The notes beneath the pieces were generated by a model. That model had not been told where the DNA came from and did no database searches. It worked only from the letters and a program-made list of their open reading frames with translations. DNA of 64,000 nucleotides from Spongiibacter taiwanensis (GTDB lineage: Bacteria; Pseudomonadota; Gammaproteobacteria; Pseudomonadales; Spongiibacteraceae). The translations under genes were made by a program, and so were the position numbers. The stretch lies in the NCBI RefSeq assembly GCF_023702635.1, contig NZ_CP098455.1:1488001-1552000 (forward strand), read 5' to 3'. Shown here in pieces: positions 1 through 9,307 of this stretch. Positions within the stretch are counted from its first letter, which is position 1; each line of letters begins with the position of its first letter.

Positions 1-2
1 GG

Positions 3-1436
3 GAACGGGAGTCAGCCGTTAATCGTCAGGGTGATTTTTTTAGCGCCTCAAAAGGTGTCCAACTGAAGATTACCTACGACATTAATGATGACTTGGTGTT
101 TTCATCGATCACCGGCTATGACACTGCCGAGTTCGAATTCAGCTTTGATTTCGACGGCACGCCAACCTCCATCGGCCAATACAATGCCAACAACTCCGAC
201 TTTTTCGGCTTTAACCAGGATTTCAACCTGAACTTTAGCAGCGACAAAATCGACTTTATTGCCGGAGTGTATTTTGGCCGCCAACAGGTGGACAACTACG
301 AAGACCTGCATTTCTTCGGCTTCCTGAATGACAGCGCGGGTCCCGATCAGTTTAACCCCGGGGTAACCACCTCGGTGTCGAGCATCATTAACTACAAACA
401 GTTTCAGAGCTCGGTAGCCGCCTACGCTGAGGGCCGTTACGACATCAATGAAAAGTGGGCGGTCACGGTGGGCGCACGCCTCACTCGCGATGTTGTTGAG
501 TTCAACGATTTCTCGTCGTTGCTGCTCGATAGTAGCGGCAATCCCGCCGCTTATGCTTACACCACCGGAGACGCTATGGGCCTGCCTATTTTGGCCGGTG
601 CGCAATCGGAGGAATTCCAGGAAAAAACCACCGAGCCGACCGGCCGAGTGTTGCTGGAATACCACGCCACCGACGAAATCATGCTCTACGGCAGCTTCAG
701 CCGGGGCTACCGTTCTGGGTCCTTCAATGGCCAATCCATTATTCTGGCACCCAATTATGTCGGCCCTGAATTTGTGAACGCCTGGGAAGCGGGCTTCAAA
801 TCCCGGCTGGCCGGCGGCCGGGTTCAACTCAACGGCGCGGCCTTCTACAACGACTACAAAGGCCAACAAGTGCAAGAAGTTGCCGGTGGCGCTGCGTTTA
901 TTCGCTCCCTCGACGGCGAGCTTTACGGTGCAGAGTTAGAGGTGATCGGTCAATTGACCAACGCACTGCGGGTTGTGGCCGGGCTGGGTTATCTCCATAC
1001 CGAATATGACGATGGTCAATTCTTGGCGCCCGGCGACCCGAATGCGGCTGATCCCCGAGGCTTCGATATAGGTGGCAACAGCTTCCCCTTTGCGCCGGAG
1101 GTCACCGCCTCGATTGCCCCCGAATATATCTTCCCTAATGTCGGCGGCGGCGAGCTCGTGCTGTCTGCAGAAGTGCAGTATCAATCCCACCAGGAGTATG
1201 ACTTCTTCAATGACATGCAGGCCCAAGGCCCAATGAAAGATGGCCAGGATGCCTACACTCTGCTCAATGCTCGGGCGACCTACAACATCGGCGATATCTC
1301 CGTAGCGCTGTGGGGTAAGAACCTCACCGACAAGTATTACAACGCCTATGCCATTAACATCGAAGGCTTTGGTGCCAACTACTTTGTGCCGGGCGCGCCC
1401 CGCACCTACGGTATCGATATCACCTATCGCTTCTAA
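3..1436 (+). CDS. TonB-dependent receptor, C-terminal part (truncated by window edge)
   Basis: The frame is open from the first bases, so the true start lies outside the window and the TTG at 93 is not a start. About 478 codons of the beta-barrel are visible, with alternating hydrophobic/aromatic strands, typical SRGYRSGSFNG and LWGKNLTDKYYNAY segments near the end, and a terminal YRF that fits the BAM recognition signal of outer-membrane barrels. The plug domain is not visible, so the substrate cannot be named. The neighbours (DUF1330, PQQ dehydrogenase, flavin reductase) suggest uptake of an organic compound rather than iron, but that is inference. A strong terminator follows directly. Confidence 0.9.
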   Translation, partial: ERESAVNRQGDFFSASKGVQLKITYDINDDLVFSSITGYDTAEFEFSFDFDGTPTSIGQYNANNSDFFGFNQDFNLNFSSDKIDFIAGVYFGRQQVDNYEDLHFFGFLNDSAGPDQFNPGVTTSVSSIINYKQFQSSVAAYAEGRYDINEKWAVTVGARLTRDVVEFNDFSSLLLDSSGNPAAYAYTTGDAMGLPILAGAQSEEFQEKTTEPTGRVLLEYHATDEIMLYGSFSRGYRSGSFNGQSIILAPNYVGPEFVNAWEAGFKSRLAGGRVQLNGAAFYNDYKGQQVQEVAGGAAFIRSLDGELYGAELEVIGQLTNALRVVAGLGYLHTEYDDGQFLAPGDPNAADPRGFDIGGNSFPFAPEVTASIAPEYIFPNVGGGELVLSAEVQYQSHQEYDFFNDMQAQGPMKDGQDAYTLLNARATYNIGDISVALWGKNLTDKYYNAYAINIEGFGANYFVPGAPRTYGIDITYRF

Positions 1437-1451
1437 TTCACCCTGGTACTT

Positions 1452-1475
1452 GCGGCTCTCTGAGCCGCTTTTTTT
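1452..1475 (+). terminator. Rho-independent terminator after the TonB receptor
   Basis: A 7-bp GC-rich stem, GCGGCTC / GAGCCGC with loop TCT, is followed by seven T residues. It ends the receptor transcript 17 bp before the next gene, which has its own GAGG ribosome site. Confidence 0.85.
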
Positions 1476-1492
1476 GTCTTACGAGGACGGTA

Positions 1493-1981
1493 ATGGCTCA
1501 CCTCACGATCAACACCAAAACACTGGCTGCCTTGGACCAGGACAGCCCTGTCACGATGATCAACTTTCTTCGCTACCGGGACATCGCTCACTTTCAAAAC
1601 CGAGAGGAACTCCCGTGTACCGGTCTGGAGGCCTACCAGCGCTATGCCGCCAAAGCCCTCACGCTGGTGGAATCAATGGGGGCCTCGGTGCGATTGGTGT
1701 CAGCCGCCGCTGCAGTATGTGCCCCAGAAGGCGAAAGCTGGGACGACATTATCATTGTCGACTACCCCAGTGTCCGCAGTTTTATTGGCATGGCCGACAG
1801 CACGGAATATCAATCCTTCTGCTATTTGCGCGAGGCCGCGCTGGCCGATACGCGGCTTATAGCCTGTCAGGGTAACGCCAGCTTTGCGCTCAGTGGAGCA
1901 ATAGGACGTAAACACTACACAGACGACCATTATCAGTTCGCCGCCCCCAAAGACAATAATAATGCTAGCCCGCGTTGGTAA
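1493..1981 (+). CDS. DUF1330-like small protein
   Basis: A 162-residue soluble protein without a signal peptide. The central part has the DUF1330 pattern (ferredoxin-like dimeric alpha/beta barrel): an INFLRYRD strand near the N-terminus, YQRYAAKALTLVESMGA, then WDDIIIVDYPSVRSFIGM and the closing EYQSF(x)3REAALADTRL. DUF1330 members are small, mostly uncharacterised proteins. The ATG at 1493 has GAGG 8 bp upstream. The last 30 residues are hydrophilic and beyond the domain. The gene lies between a TonB receptor and a PQQ dehydrogenase, 30 bp from the latter, so a shared role in oxidising an imported substrate is possible but not shown. Confidence 0.7.
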   Translation: MAHLTINTKTLAALDQDSPVTMINFLRYRDIAHFQNREELPCTGLEAYQRYAAKALTLVESMGASVRLVSAAAAVCAPEGESWDDIIIVDYPSVRSFIGMADSTEYQSFCYLREAALADTRLIACQGNASFALSGAIGRKHYTDDHYQFAAPKDNNNASPRW

Positions 1982-2011
1982 CGGCGAGCAATAACATCGG
2001 AAACGGTCCTT

Positions 2012-4363
2012 ATGAAACACGCCTGGCCTGCCCGCTACCCCATCCTCCTTGGGCTTTTGTTATTGCTCACTGGCGGGGGCTTCGCACTCGGTGGTGTCAA
2101 ATTGATGTCCCTCGGCGGTAGCCCATATTACCTTCTTGCAGGCATTAGCCTTTTCACCACGGTGGCGTTGCTGCGGCGGCACGTTCAAAGCGCCTTGCTG
2201 ATCTACACTGCACTTTTGCTTGCTACGATCATCTGGTCACTGCTCGAAGCCGGGCTAGATGTCTGGGCGCTATTGCCTCGCCTTTGGCTGCTTGGCATTT
2301 TGGGCTTTTGGCTGGCCGGGTATGGCCTGAGATGTGGTCTAGAGCGCGCGAAAGGGCCAGGGTTAGCCTGCGCGGCCAGCGCGCTGGCCGCGGTTACCCT
2401 GTTGGCTCTGGCTGGGGTTGGCGACAACAATCCGGCCTCGCCCTACCCCGGCCAGCACACCTATGCCAGCGAATTTCTCACTCCGACAGATGGCACCTGG
2501 CCCGAATATGGCGGCACCCTTGGGGGCACTCGTTTTTCTGCCCTGGAGCAGATTAATTTGCACAATGTGTCGGACTTGGCGCCAGCGTGGACCTATCGCA
2601 CGGGTGTCGTTCAAGAGGGCGAACCCAGCCATCTGCAGGCCACTCCGCTAATGGTGAACGAGACGCTCTACCTGTGTACCCAGACCAATGTGATCATTGC
2701 CCTGGACCCCGAAACTGGTGAGCAGCGCTGGCGCCATGATCCGCAGGTCGATCCCACGGGAGGCTCGATGGTGCGCACTTGCCGGGGGGTCGCCTACACC
2801 AGCTTTACCGAGGCCAGCGACTGTCCCCGGCGCATTATCGCCGCGACATTTACCAGTGAACTCATCGCTCTGAACGCCGATACCGGCGCGCCCTGTCAGT
2901 CCTTTGGCAAGGCGGGCACAGTGGACTTGAGTCGCGGCATGGGTGAGCTGACCCCAGGCTTTTCCTACGTCAGCTCTGCACCCATTATTGTTCGGGGCAA
3001 TATCATTATCGGCGGCTGGATTGCCGATAATGTTAGTGTCGGTGAACCTTCTGGGGTAATCCGCGCATTTGATGCCAAAACCGGCCAGTTCGCCTGGGCA
3101 TGGGATATGGGCAGACCAGGCGACCATGGCATGCCCCAGGGGGATGATAGTTTTACCCGGGGAACCCCAAACAGCTGGGGCCCGGCCAGCGGCGACGATG
3201 CACTGGGCATGGTGTACCTGCCATTGGGTAACGCCACACCCGACCATTGGGGAGGCCACCGCACGCCGGAGATGGAAACCTACAGCTCATCGGTTGTCGC
3301 CCTGAATGCGCTTACCGGCGCCCCTGTGTGGCACTACCAAACCGTACATCACGACCTGTGGGACTATGATGTTGCCGGCCAACCTTCGCTCGTCGACCTG
3401 AGTATCGACGGAGAGCAGGTACCCGCTCTGATTCAACCCACCAAAACCGGCCAGCTCTTTCTGCTGGATCGACGCGACGGCACCCTGCTCGCTGAAGTGG
3501 AGGAGCAGACTGTGCCGGTGACCCCCACCGAAGGCGACTGGATGTCGCCCACGCAACCGGAATCGACCGAGATGCCAACCTTCTCGAGAGAAACCCTCAC
3601 AGAAAAGGACATGTGGGGAATATCCCCCCTCGACCAGCTATGGTGCCGCATCCGCTTTCGCGAGGTGCGCTATGAGGGTCCTTATACTCCCATTGGCAGC
3701 GATAAATTTTCCCTGGTTTACCCCGGTGTTGGTGGCGGAATCAATTGGGGCGGTGTGTCAGTGGACGCGGCACATCGGGTTGCCTTCGTCAACAACATGC
3801 GGGTGGGCTCACTGATTCGATTAATCCCGCGAGGGGCTGAATCAGCACAGCCGGGCATCCAACATTTGAGTGGCGGGCCGCAGCTGGGAACCCCCTACAG
3901 TTTTGTCTGGGATACCTTTGTGTCGCCCTTGCAAATTCCCTGCAATGAACCGCCCTTTGGCCAGATGAGTGCGGTAGATTTACACAATAAGTCGCTGCTG
4001 TGGTCAGTACCACTGGGAACCGCTCGCGACAGCGGCCCCCTCTTTACCCAACACAACTTGCCATTGCCTATTGGCGTACCCAATTTTGGCGGATCGCTGA
4101 TCACCAAATCGGGTTTGGTGTTTATTGGCGCCACCCATGAAAAGGCCATTCGCGCCTTCAATGCTCAAACGGGCGAAGTTGTCTGGAAACATCGCCTGCA
4201 CGCTGGCGGTATGGCAAATCCCATGACTTATCATTCGCCAAAAAGTGGCCGTCAGTTTGTGGTGATTATCGCTGGAGGACACCGGATTTCCCGATCTCCC
4301 CTTGCTGACTATGTGCAGGCTTTTGCGTTGCCGATAGAGTACGAGTCAAAGCCATTCGAATGA
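2012..4363 (+). CDS. Membrane-bound PQQ-dependent dehydrogenase (glucose/quinate/shikimate type)
   Basis: The protein has 783 residues, close to the roughly 796 of E. coli Gcd, with the same plan. About five transmembrane helices fill residues 8-137 and a periplasmic eight-bladed PQQ propeller follows from about residue 160. Family signatures are WPEYGGTLGGTRFSALEQIN (about 163-182), HHDLWDYDV (about 446-454, the substrate/PQQ pocket region), and GGGINWGGVSVD and KSGLVFIGATHEKAIRAF in the last third. Such enzymes oxidise sugars or cyclic polyols in the periplasm and pass electrons to ubiquinone. The substrate cannot be told from sequence. No pqq synthesis genes are in the window, so PQQ must be made elsewhere or taken up. 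It follows the DUF1330 gene by 30 bp and probably shares its transcript. Confidence 0.88.
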   Translation: MKHAWPARYPILLGLLLLLTGGGFALGGVKLMSLGGSPYYLLAGISLFTTVALLRRHVQSALLIYTALLLATIIWSLLEAGLDVWALLPRLWLLGILGFWLAGYGLRCGLERAKGPGLACAASALAAVTLLALAGVGDNNPASPYPGQHTYASEFLTPTDGTWPEYGGTLGGTRFSALEQINLHNVSDLAPAWTYRTGVVQEGEPSHLQATPLMVNETLYLCTQTNVIIALDPETGEQRWRHDPQVDPTGGSMVRTCRGVAYTSFTEASDCPRRIIAATFTSELIALNADTGAPCQSFGKAGTVDLSRGMGELTPGFSYVSSAPIIVRGNIIIGGWIADNVSVGEPSGVIRAFDAKTGQFAWAWDMGRPGDHGMPQGDDSFTRGTPNSWGPASGDDALGMVYLPLGNATPDHWGGHRTPEMETYSSSVVALNALTGAPVWHYQTVHHDLWDYDVAGQPSLVDLSIDGEQVPALIQPTKTGQLFLLDRRDGTLLAEVEEQTVPVTPTEGDWMSPTQPESTEMPTFSRETLTEKDMWGISPLDQLWCRIRFREVRYEGPYTPIGSDKFSLVYPGVGGGINWGGVSVDAAHRVAFVNNMRVGSLIRLIPRGAESAQPGIQHLSGGPQLGTPYSFVWDTFVSPLQIPCNEPPFGQMSAVDLHNKSLLWSVPLGTARDSGPLFTQHNLPLPIGVPNFGGSLITKSGLVFIGATHEKAIRAFNAQTGEVVWKHRLHAGGMANPMTYHSPKSGRQFVVIIAGGHRISRSPLADYVQAFALPIEYESKPFE

Positions 4364-4431
4364 TGAAAGTCATCCAAAATAACGTTGATGCCGCGGCATT
4401 TATTGCCCTAAATGCTGCAAAAAAATTGGGG

Positions 4432-5448
4432 TCAGCGGGGTGAACCACTGTTCTTTTTGAGGGTAGATTGTTCGCGCCACGCACTCGGTGACATTCCGGT
4501 CCAGGATTTAAACTCGCGGCTAAACACCGCAAGCTCAGCGTAACCCAGGCTGAGGGCAAGCTCGGTAATGGGGACCACACCAGTGCGCAGGTGACGCTCG
4601 GCAATGGTTTGGCGCACTTCTCTTACCAGCTCGCCGTAACTGGCATCTTGTTTTTTCAGCATTCGCTGGAGCCGCCTGGGATGCAGCCCCAGATTGGCAG
4701 CGACTTGATTCAGGTTACAGTCACCCGAGGGCAACAATTTGCTGATTGCGGCCCTCACTTGAGCTTCGAAGCTCTCGGGATACTGCTCCTCCAGATGCTG
4801 CAGTTGTACTGAAAACTGCCGCTGCAATAAACGCTGGTCAGGCGTCGGTTTGCGCTCCATGTCTTGCAACGGAACGCGCATGCCGTCGAAACTGCTGGCG
4901 AAGGCCACTTTGTTTAAGTGGGGCGGAAAGACATCCGCGTCAGGTGCCGCCTGACGCAGATTGATGGGGAAAACATATGGGTCAGAATTGGTCAGCGTTT
5001 CCATCAGGCTGAACAAGCGACCCACACTGAATTGAACAAGCTGATTGATCCCAAGCGGTGATTCGACGTCCAGGGAAATTTCGATCAACACCTCTTTACC
5101 CTTGCGGTGCTGCTTCAATTGAATTCCGCTGGCGTGCAGATACAAATGGCGATTCATCATCGCGATAGCATCACTAACCGAGGGTTCCTGACACATGCGC
5201 ACCACAATTTCGTCAAAGACGCCGATGCCGTGTCCTAGGGCAAGACGAAATCCAAAGAAAGGTTCCGCACAGGCCCTTGCCGCAAGCTCCAGAAGCTCCG
5301 CCATTTTTGCGTAGGCGACGTAGGAATTCGGGTCACGGAAGACCGCAGCGCTCAGGCCAGCCTGCCTGATCAGGGTGACCGGATTTTGACCCAGGCTTCG
5401 GGTGAGGCGTTCAAAGCCGGAAAAGGCGCCAATTCGGATGAGATGCAT
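4432..5448 (-). CDS. AraC-family transcriptional regulator
   Basis: A 338-residue protein with an arabinose-binding-like N-terminal domain of the OruR/ArgR type (residues about 20-200) and a C-terminal AraC HTH region (about 235-330). Both helix-turn-helix motifs are visible: CNLNQVAANLGLHPRRLQRM and the more conserved ITELALSLGYAELAVFSREF followed by WTGMSPSAWR. These proteins usually activate a neighbouring catabolic operon when a small molecule binds. It converges with the PQQ dehydrogenase gene and lies about 110 bp downstream of the flavin reductase on the same strand. Its targets are probably the flavin reductase/NTF2-like pair or the PQQ segment (inference). Confidence 0.9.
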   Translation of the reverse strand: MHLIRIGAFSGFERLTRSLGQNPVTLIRQAGLSAAVFRDPNSYVAYAKMAELLELAARACAEPFFGFRLALGHGIGVFDEIVVRMCQEPSVSDAIAMMNRHLYLHASGIQLKQHRKGKEVLIEISLDVESPLGINQLVQFSVGRLFSLMETLTNSDPYVFPINLRQAAPDADVFPPHLNKVAFASSFDGMRVPLQDMERKPTPDQRLLQRQFSVQLQHLEEQYPESFEAQVRAAISKLLPSGDCNLNQVAANLGLHPRRLQRMLKKQDASYGELVREVRQTIAERHLRTGVVPITELALSLGYAELAVFSREFKSWTGMSPSAWREQSTLKKNSGSPR

Positions 5449-5556
5449 CGTGGCCTCGATATACCGCTACCCGGCACTAAGGCCGCCGGACTGAGCGTGC
5501 CGCGTAATGCCGCCCAGTGTGGCGATGAATGATCATCACTGCAACGATATTTCGCA

Positions 5557-6858
5557 TCAAACCGGACGCTGCCAGCGCTCCAGGGCCCCGGTCTCTGCAG
5601 CCTTGTACTCCATCAACGCATCAAACACCGACTGGGTTAAATCCGGCTCCTGGCCCCGCCCCATTCGCGCAATCTGCAAGCAATACCAGCCCAGCAAACC
5701 AAAGGACTCAGCGGTCTTGAAGGTTGCGTCGTCCACGTCTGGGCCGAGCGCATCCCGCGCCATGGCCAGAGAGGTCTCCATCGCCAGCAGCGATTCACAA
5801 TCGCTCTCTCTGCGTAGCAAATCAGCGCCCTGCTCAGGTGCCGTGCAAAAGGGGCGGCCCACACCAATCACATCACAATCCCCCTCAGACAGGGCCAGGT
5901 TCATCGCCGCCCGGCTGCGCAGGCCGCCGGTAATCATCAAGGGCATTTTTGCCAGCGGCCGAATTTTGCGGGCGAATGCCAGAAAATAGGCCTCTCTGGC
6001 GAGGGTGCTGGCTGCGCGCATCGGGCCACCCTCACCACTGTCCAGCCCCACCATCGACATCTGCTCATAGTTGCCACCGGAAATTTCCAGCAGGTCAATG
6101 CCCGCCGCGGACAGCCAGCTCACCACTTGCATGGATTCGTCCTCGGTGAAACCGCCGCGCTGAAAATCCGCTGAATTGAGTTTGACCGAGATCGGGTAAT
6201 CACTCCCCAAGGCCTTACGAATATCGGCGACCACCTGCAGCAGCAGACGAGCACGATTTTCCAGCGAGCCACCGTATTCGTCCTGACGCTGATTGGCCAA
6301 CGGACTTAAAAAATTGGATAGCAAATAGCCGTGGGCGGCATGAATTTGCACGCCGGTAAATCCCGTTTCCCGGGCGACAGAGGCTACATAGACAAAGCGC
6401 CGCCGCACATCCTTGATTTCCGCTCGGGTCATTTCCATTGCCTGACCACAGCCAGCCATTTCCAGTGGCACTGATATGGCAGAGGGGGACAAAGGCCGGG
6501 GATGAATTCCGGCCGGCGTTTGCCGACCAGGGTGATTGATCTGCATCCAGAAGTGAGCACCGCCCTGGGTGCCCTGACGCGCCATTTCCTTGAGCTGCTC
6601 AAAACCGCCATTGCCGTCGATGGCGATATTGCCGGGGCGCTCCAGCTGTCGGCGATCAACCTGCACATTGCCAGTCAGCATCAGGCCGGCGCCGTTGGCC
6701 GCCCAGCGGCGATAAAGGGCTACCAATGCCGGGGTTGCCCGATTCATCTCGTCGGCCAGGCCTTCGGTCATCGCAGCCTTGGCCAGGCGATTGTTAAGGC
6801 GAGCGCCGCAAGGCAGCACGAGGGGAGTATTGAGGGCCAGATCGGCTGAAATCGTCAT
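5557..6858 (-). CDS. NADH:flavin oxidoreductase of the Old Yellow Enzyme family
   Basis: A 433-residue FMN-binding TIM barrel. Clear family marks are MQINHPGRQ (about residue 105), the active-site HAAHGYLLSNFLSPLANQR (about 168-186) with the EYGGSLENR that follows it, SVKLNSADFQRGGF, and the phosphate-binding end MITGGLRSR...CDVIGVGRPF. Members reduce activated C=C bonds of enones with NAD(P)H; the length fits the subgroup without the extra Fe-S and pyridine-nucleotide domains of 2,4-dienoyl-CoA reductase. The ATG at 6858 is 3 bp after the stop of the NTF2-like gene, with an AAGGGG ribosome site inside that gene's end, so the two are coupled. The substrate is unknown. Confidence 0.9.
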   Translation of the reverse strand: MTISADLALNTPLVLPCGARLNNRLAKAAMTEGLADEMNRATPALVALYRRWAANGAGLMLTGNVQVDRRQLERPGNIAIDGNGGFEQLKEMARQGTQGGAHFWMQINHPGRQTPAGIHPRPLSPSAISVPLEMAGCGQAMEMTRAEIKDVRRRFVYVASVARETGFTGVQIHAAHGYLLSNFLSPLANQRQDEYGGSLENRARLLLQVVADIRKALGSDYPISVKLNSADFQRGGFTEDESMQVVSWLSAAGIDLLEISGGNYEQMSMVGLDSGEGGPMRAASTLAREAYFLAFARKIRPLAKMPLMITGGLRSRAAMNLALSEGDCDVIGVGRPFCTAPEQGADLLRRESDCESLLAMETSLAMARDALGPDVDDATFKTAESFGLLGWYCLQIARMGRGQEPDLTQSVFDALMEYKAAETGALERWQRPV

Positions 6859-6861
6859 CGC

Positions 6862-7263
6862 CTACCCCTTCAACACATCAGCGGTGTGCATGGTGTCGAG
6901 GTATTCCTTGACCTGGATGATTTCGCCGTCTCGAAAGGTCACCAGGAAGTGGTACTGATTGTTGTATACCCGGCCGTTGGCCAGCACACCATAGGACTCA
7001 GCTTCACAGGCCACGCTGTCGCCTTCGGCAATCATGCTCAGGGGTCGAATCTCCAGTCCATCCTCGGTACCCGGTACCATCTCCATCAAAATGGCGGTCA
7101 TTTCTTCCTTGGATTTCAAGCCCGCCAGAGGGAATAGTTCGGTCTTTCCGCCAATCCACCAGGTGCCATCGGCGCTCATCATGGCCATAGCCCCAGCCAC
7201 ATCTTTACGTTTAAAGTGGGCAAAAAAGGCGCTAACTTTTTTCTTATTCTCTTCAGTCGACAT
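6862..7263 (-). CDS. SnoaL/NTF2-like protein, ketosteroid-isomerase-related
   Basis: A 133-residue single-domain protein with the NTF2-like cone fold pattern: an N-terminal helix VSAFFAHFKRKDVAGAMAMM, the strand GTWWIGG, then SVACEAESYGVLANGRVYNNQYHFLVTF and the terminal strand IIQVKEYLDTMHTADVL. This is the SnoaL-like/limonene-epoxide-hydrolase-like group of small isomerases, hydrolases and binding proteins. It is the first gene of a two-gene operon with the OYE reductase, so it may act on the same enone or lactone substrate (inference). GGAG precedes the ATG at a normal distance. Confidence 0.8.
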   Translation of the reverse strand: MSTEENKKKVSAFFAHFKRKDVAGAMAMMSADGTWWIGGKTELFPLAGLKSKEEMTAILMEMVPGTEDGLEIRPLSMIAEGDSVACEAESYGVLANGRVYNNQYHFLVTFRDGEIIQVKEYLDTMHTADVLKG

Positions 7264-7384
7264 GGGGACGCTCCAAAGTAACTATCAATCTAGTTCAGAG
7301 CGATTTTTAACAGCCGCGATTTCTCCCTTCCATCGAATTCATTCGCCGGTGCCGATCAAATTCGTCCGACACCGCTGCGCCGCC

Positions 7385-8032
7385 TTACTTTCGCCAGAGT
7401 ACGCCCAGGGAAATATGGCCTTGATTATAGGTGTTGGCAGAGACCTCAATTTGACAGCCGCCGCTGCAAAACAGACTGCCGCCGCCGTTAAAGAACGTAC
7501 CTATCCAACGCAGGTCGCCGCGCAAATAAAGGTGTTCAGACAAGCGATAGTTGAACCCGGCACCCAGTTGGGCCGACACTCGGGTTTCGGCATCTAGCTG
7601 TGGATCATCGGGAGCGAAATGGGCGACACCGAGACCCGCCAGCACAAAGGGCTCCCAGTTACCCTGGGGATACGCACTGGTGCCGACAAAATGGAGGTGA
7701 TTGATTTGCACATCACGCTCAGTCAAATCTGGCGAGGAAGCAAAGCGACCGCGCTGCTGGGAGAGGAAAACGCCAATGCGGCGATCTGCCTGCCCCATAA
7801 GAGCAACATCGGCAGCCACGCTCAGGGCGCCCCCATCGCGCACCGATAGCGCTCCCCGGGAGCCAGACTGCCCGGGGAGCTGCCCGGCATTTTGGTAGGT
7901 CACCTCAAAATCGTCGCTGAACTGATGGGAAGCCAACACACTGATATCAAGGGCCTGTGCGAATGGCGTCATCAGCATGGCACAAAGCAGCACACGAGAT
8001 GGCGATAAAGTGTGTCGAATTGCTGCAGACAT
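7385..8032 (-). CDS. Outer-membrane beta-barrel protein, OmpA/OmpW-like size
   Basis: From the ATG at 8032 this is a 215-residue protein. The start was chosen because the longer reading frame begins inside the upstream kinase gene and the shorter one begins directly with a signal peptide (SRVLLCAMLMTPFAQA, cleavage before LDISVL). The rest alternates polar and hydrophobic residues with many Gly and aromatics, as in an eight-stranded barrel: NWEPFVLAGLGVAHF, AQLGAGFNYRLSEHLYLRGDLRW, and a last strand GHISLGVLW. It has two Cys (FCSGGC) in a predicted loop. It starts 8 bp after the sensor kinase stop and is almost certainly cotranscribed with it. The function is not recognised. Confidence 0.75.
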   Translation of the reverse strand: MSAAIRHTLSPSRVLLCAMLMTPFAQALDISVLASHQFSDDFEVTYQNAGQLPGQSGSRGALSVRDGGALSVAADVALMGQADRRIGVFLSQQRGRFASSPDLTERDVQINHLHFVGTSAYPQGNWEPFVLAGLGVAHFAPDDPQLDAETRVSAQLGAGFNYRLSEHLYLRGDLRWIGTFFNGGGSLFCSGGCQIEVSANTYNQGHISLGVLWRK

Positions 8033-8040
8033 TGCAGCCC

Positions 8041-9060
8041 TCAGACCGGTAGCGCAACAGGCGCGACACACGGCCAGCGCAGGGTAAACTCCGCCCCCTC
8101 TCCCGGCCGACCGAGGGCCGAGATACTTCCGCCATGACGGCTGATCACCGCCTGACAGATACTTAAACCCACCCCGGAACCCTCGGAATCCGCTGACCGC
8201 CGCGTAAACATGGTAAAAATATCCTCGTTGTATTTCGGGTCGAAGCCCTGACCGTTATCCCGGAGAATGATCACTACCTCCCCCCCTTCACGCCAACCGC
8301 ATAACTCTATCACCGGCGGCACGTTTCGGCGGTAGATCAGACTGTTATTGAGCAGCTGCTCCAGCGCCAAGGTCAACATCTCCGGGTCCCCCTCGGCGGG
8401 CGGCAGTGCCGACCAGCTCAGCGTCCCGCGATGCGGCTCCAGGCGCCGGGCGAACTTTTCACGCAGGCCCTGCAGAATCTGATCGAAGTCCAGCGGCTGC
8501 CAATGCAAAGGCGCCGTCTGAGCCCTGACCAAGGACACCACCGCATCCACCTTGTGAGTCATCATCCATGCCGACTTTTCCATCAGGGTTAGACTATTTT
8601 CCATACCGTCAATCTGGCGCCCTGCACTTTGGTGCTTGAGCAAACCAATTAACGTAATGATATTGGCCAGCGGCGAGCGCAGGTCGTGACTGGCCAGCCG
8701 CACAAACAGGTCGAGACTGTCTGTCCTGGCTGCCAACACCTCGCCGCTCGCGACCAGGGCACGGTCGCTGCGCTGCACCTGCGCCTCCAGGGCGGAAGTG
8801 GACTGATGAAGGTTTACAATCTCCCGGCGAAGGCGCCACACCAGTGTGGCCAAAACAACAATCGCCAAACCACTGACAAGCCAACCGGCCACTGCGCTGC
8901 CGTGGTTCTGCCACAGCGCATTACTCTGCGCCAGGGTCTGTTGATGCCAGCCGATCGACACAACCGCCAGCCCGAGGCAATGCCGCGGACAATGTTGCCA
9001 CTTTCGCCACCCCGGCAGGGATGCGCGCACTGGATTTGCTGCCGTTGGATACCTGACCAT
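8041..9060 (-). CDS. Membrane-associated sensor histidine kinase
   Basis: The ATG at 9060 (GAGG 6 bp upstream) is preferred to the GTG at 9072 and gives 339 residues. One clear transmembrane helix (about residues 60-82, SAVAGWLVSGLAIVVLATLVW) is followed by a short coiled linker. The HisKA helix reads RLASHDLRSPLANI, with the phosphorylated His about residue 125. The HATPase_c domain has the N box LEQLLNNSLIYRR, G1 DNGQGFD and G2 GSGVGLSI. No sensor domain is recognisable and no response regulator is adjacent, so this is an orphan kinase. Its partner gene is the beta-barrel protein 8 bp downstream, an unusual pairing. Confidence 0.88.
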   Translation of the reverse strand: MVRYPTAANPVRASLPGWRKWQHCPRHCLGLAVVSIGWHQQTLAQSNALWQNHGSAVAGWLVSGLAIVVLATLVWRLRREIVNLHQSTSALEAQVQRSDRALVASGEVLAARTDSLDLFVRLASHDLRSPLANIITLIGLLKHQSAGRQIDGMENSLTLMEKSAWMMTHKVDAVVSLVRAQTAPLHWQPLDFDQILQGLREKFARRLEPHRGTLSWSALPPAEGDPEMLTLALEQLLNNSLIYRRNVPPVIELCGWREGGEVVIILRDNGQGFDPKYNEDIFTMFTRRSADSEGSGVGLSICQAVISRHGGSISALGRPGEGAEFTLRWPCVAPVALPV

Positions 9061-9307
9061 ATTTGTCCTCACAAATGCATTGGCCCAGGCGGGTCCTGTC
9101 CCGCCTGAAATGGGCTTCCACTCAGTAAAAAGAGAGCAGAAAAGCCGAAAATTCAGTGTATCCCAGTCGGCTTAGACCCCAAGATTGCAGCCGAAGCAAC
9201 TTTGATATTTGTCAGGTCGACAGAGAAAACCCGGCCAACGACATCGCCAGTGTGAGCTGAGTACCCGATTTGACGCGACTTAACTTGCAAATTGCCACAG
9301 CGCGCCC

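Noticed and set aside
4388-4399. ATGCCGCGGCAT palindrome after the PQQ dehydrogenase
   Set aside because: Only 12 bp with no T run; too short to call a terminator or operator.
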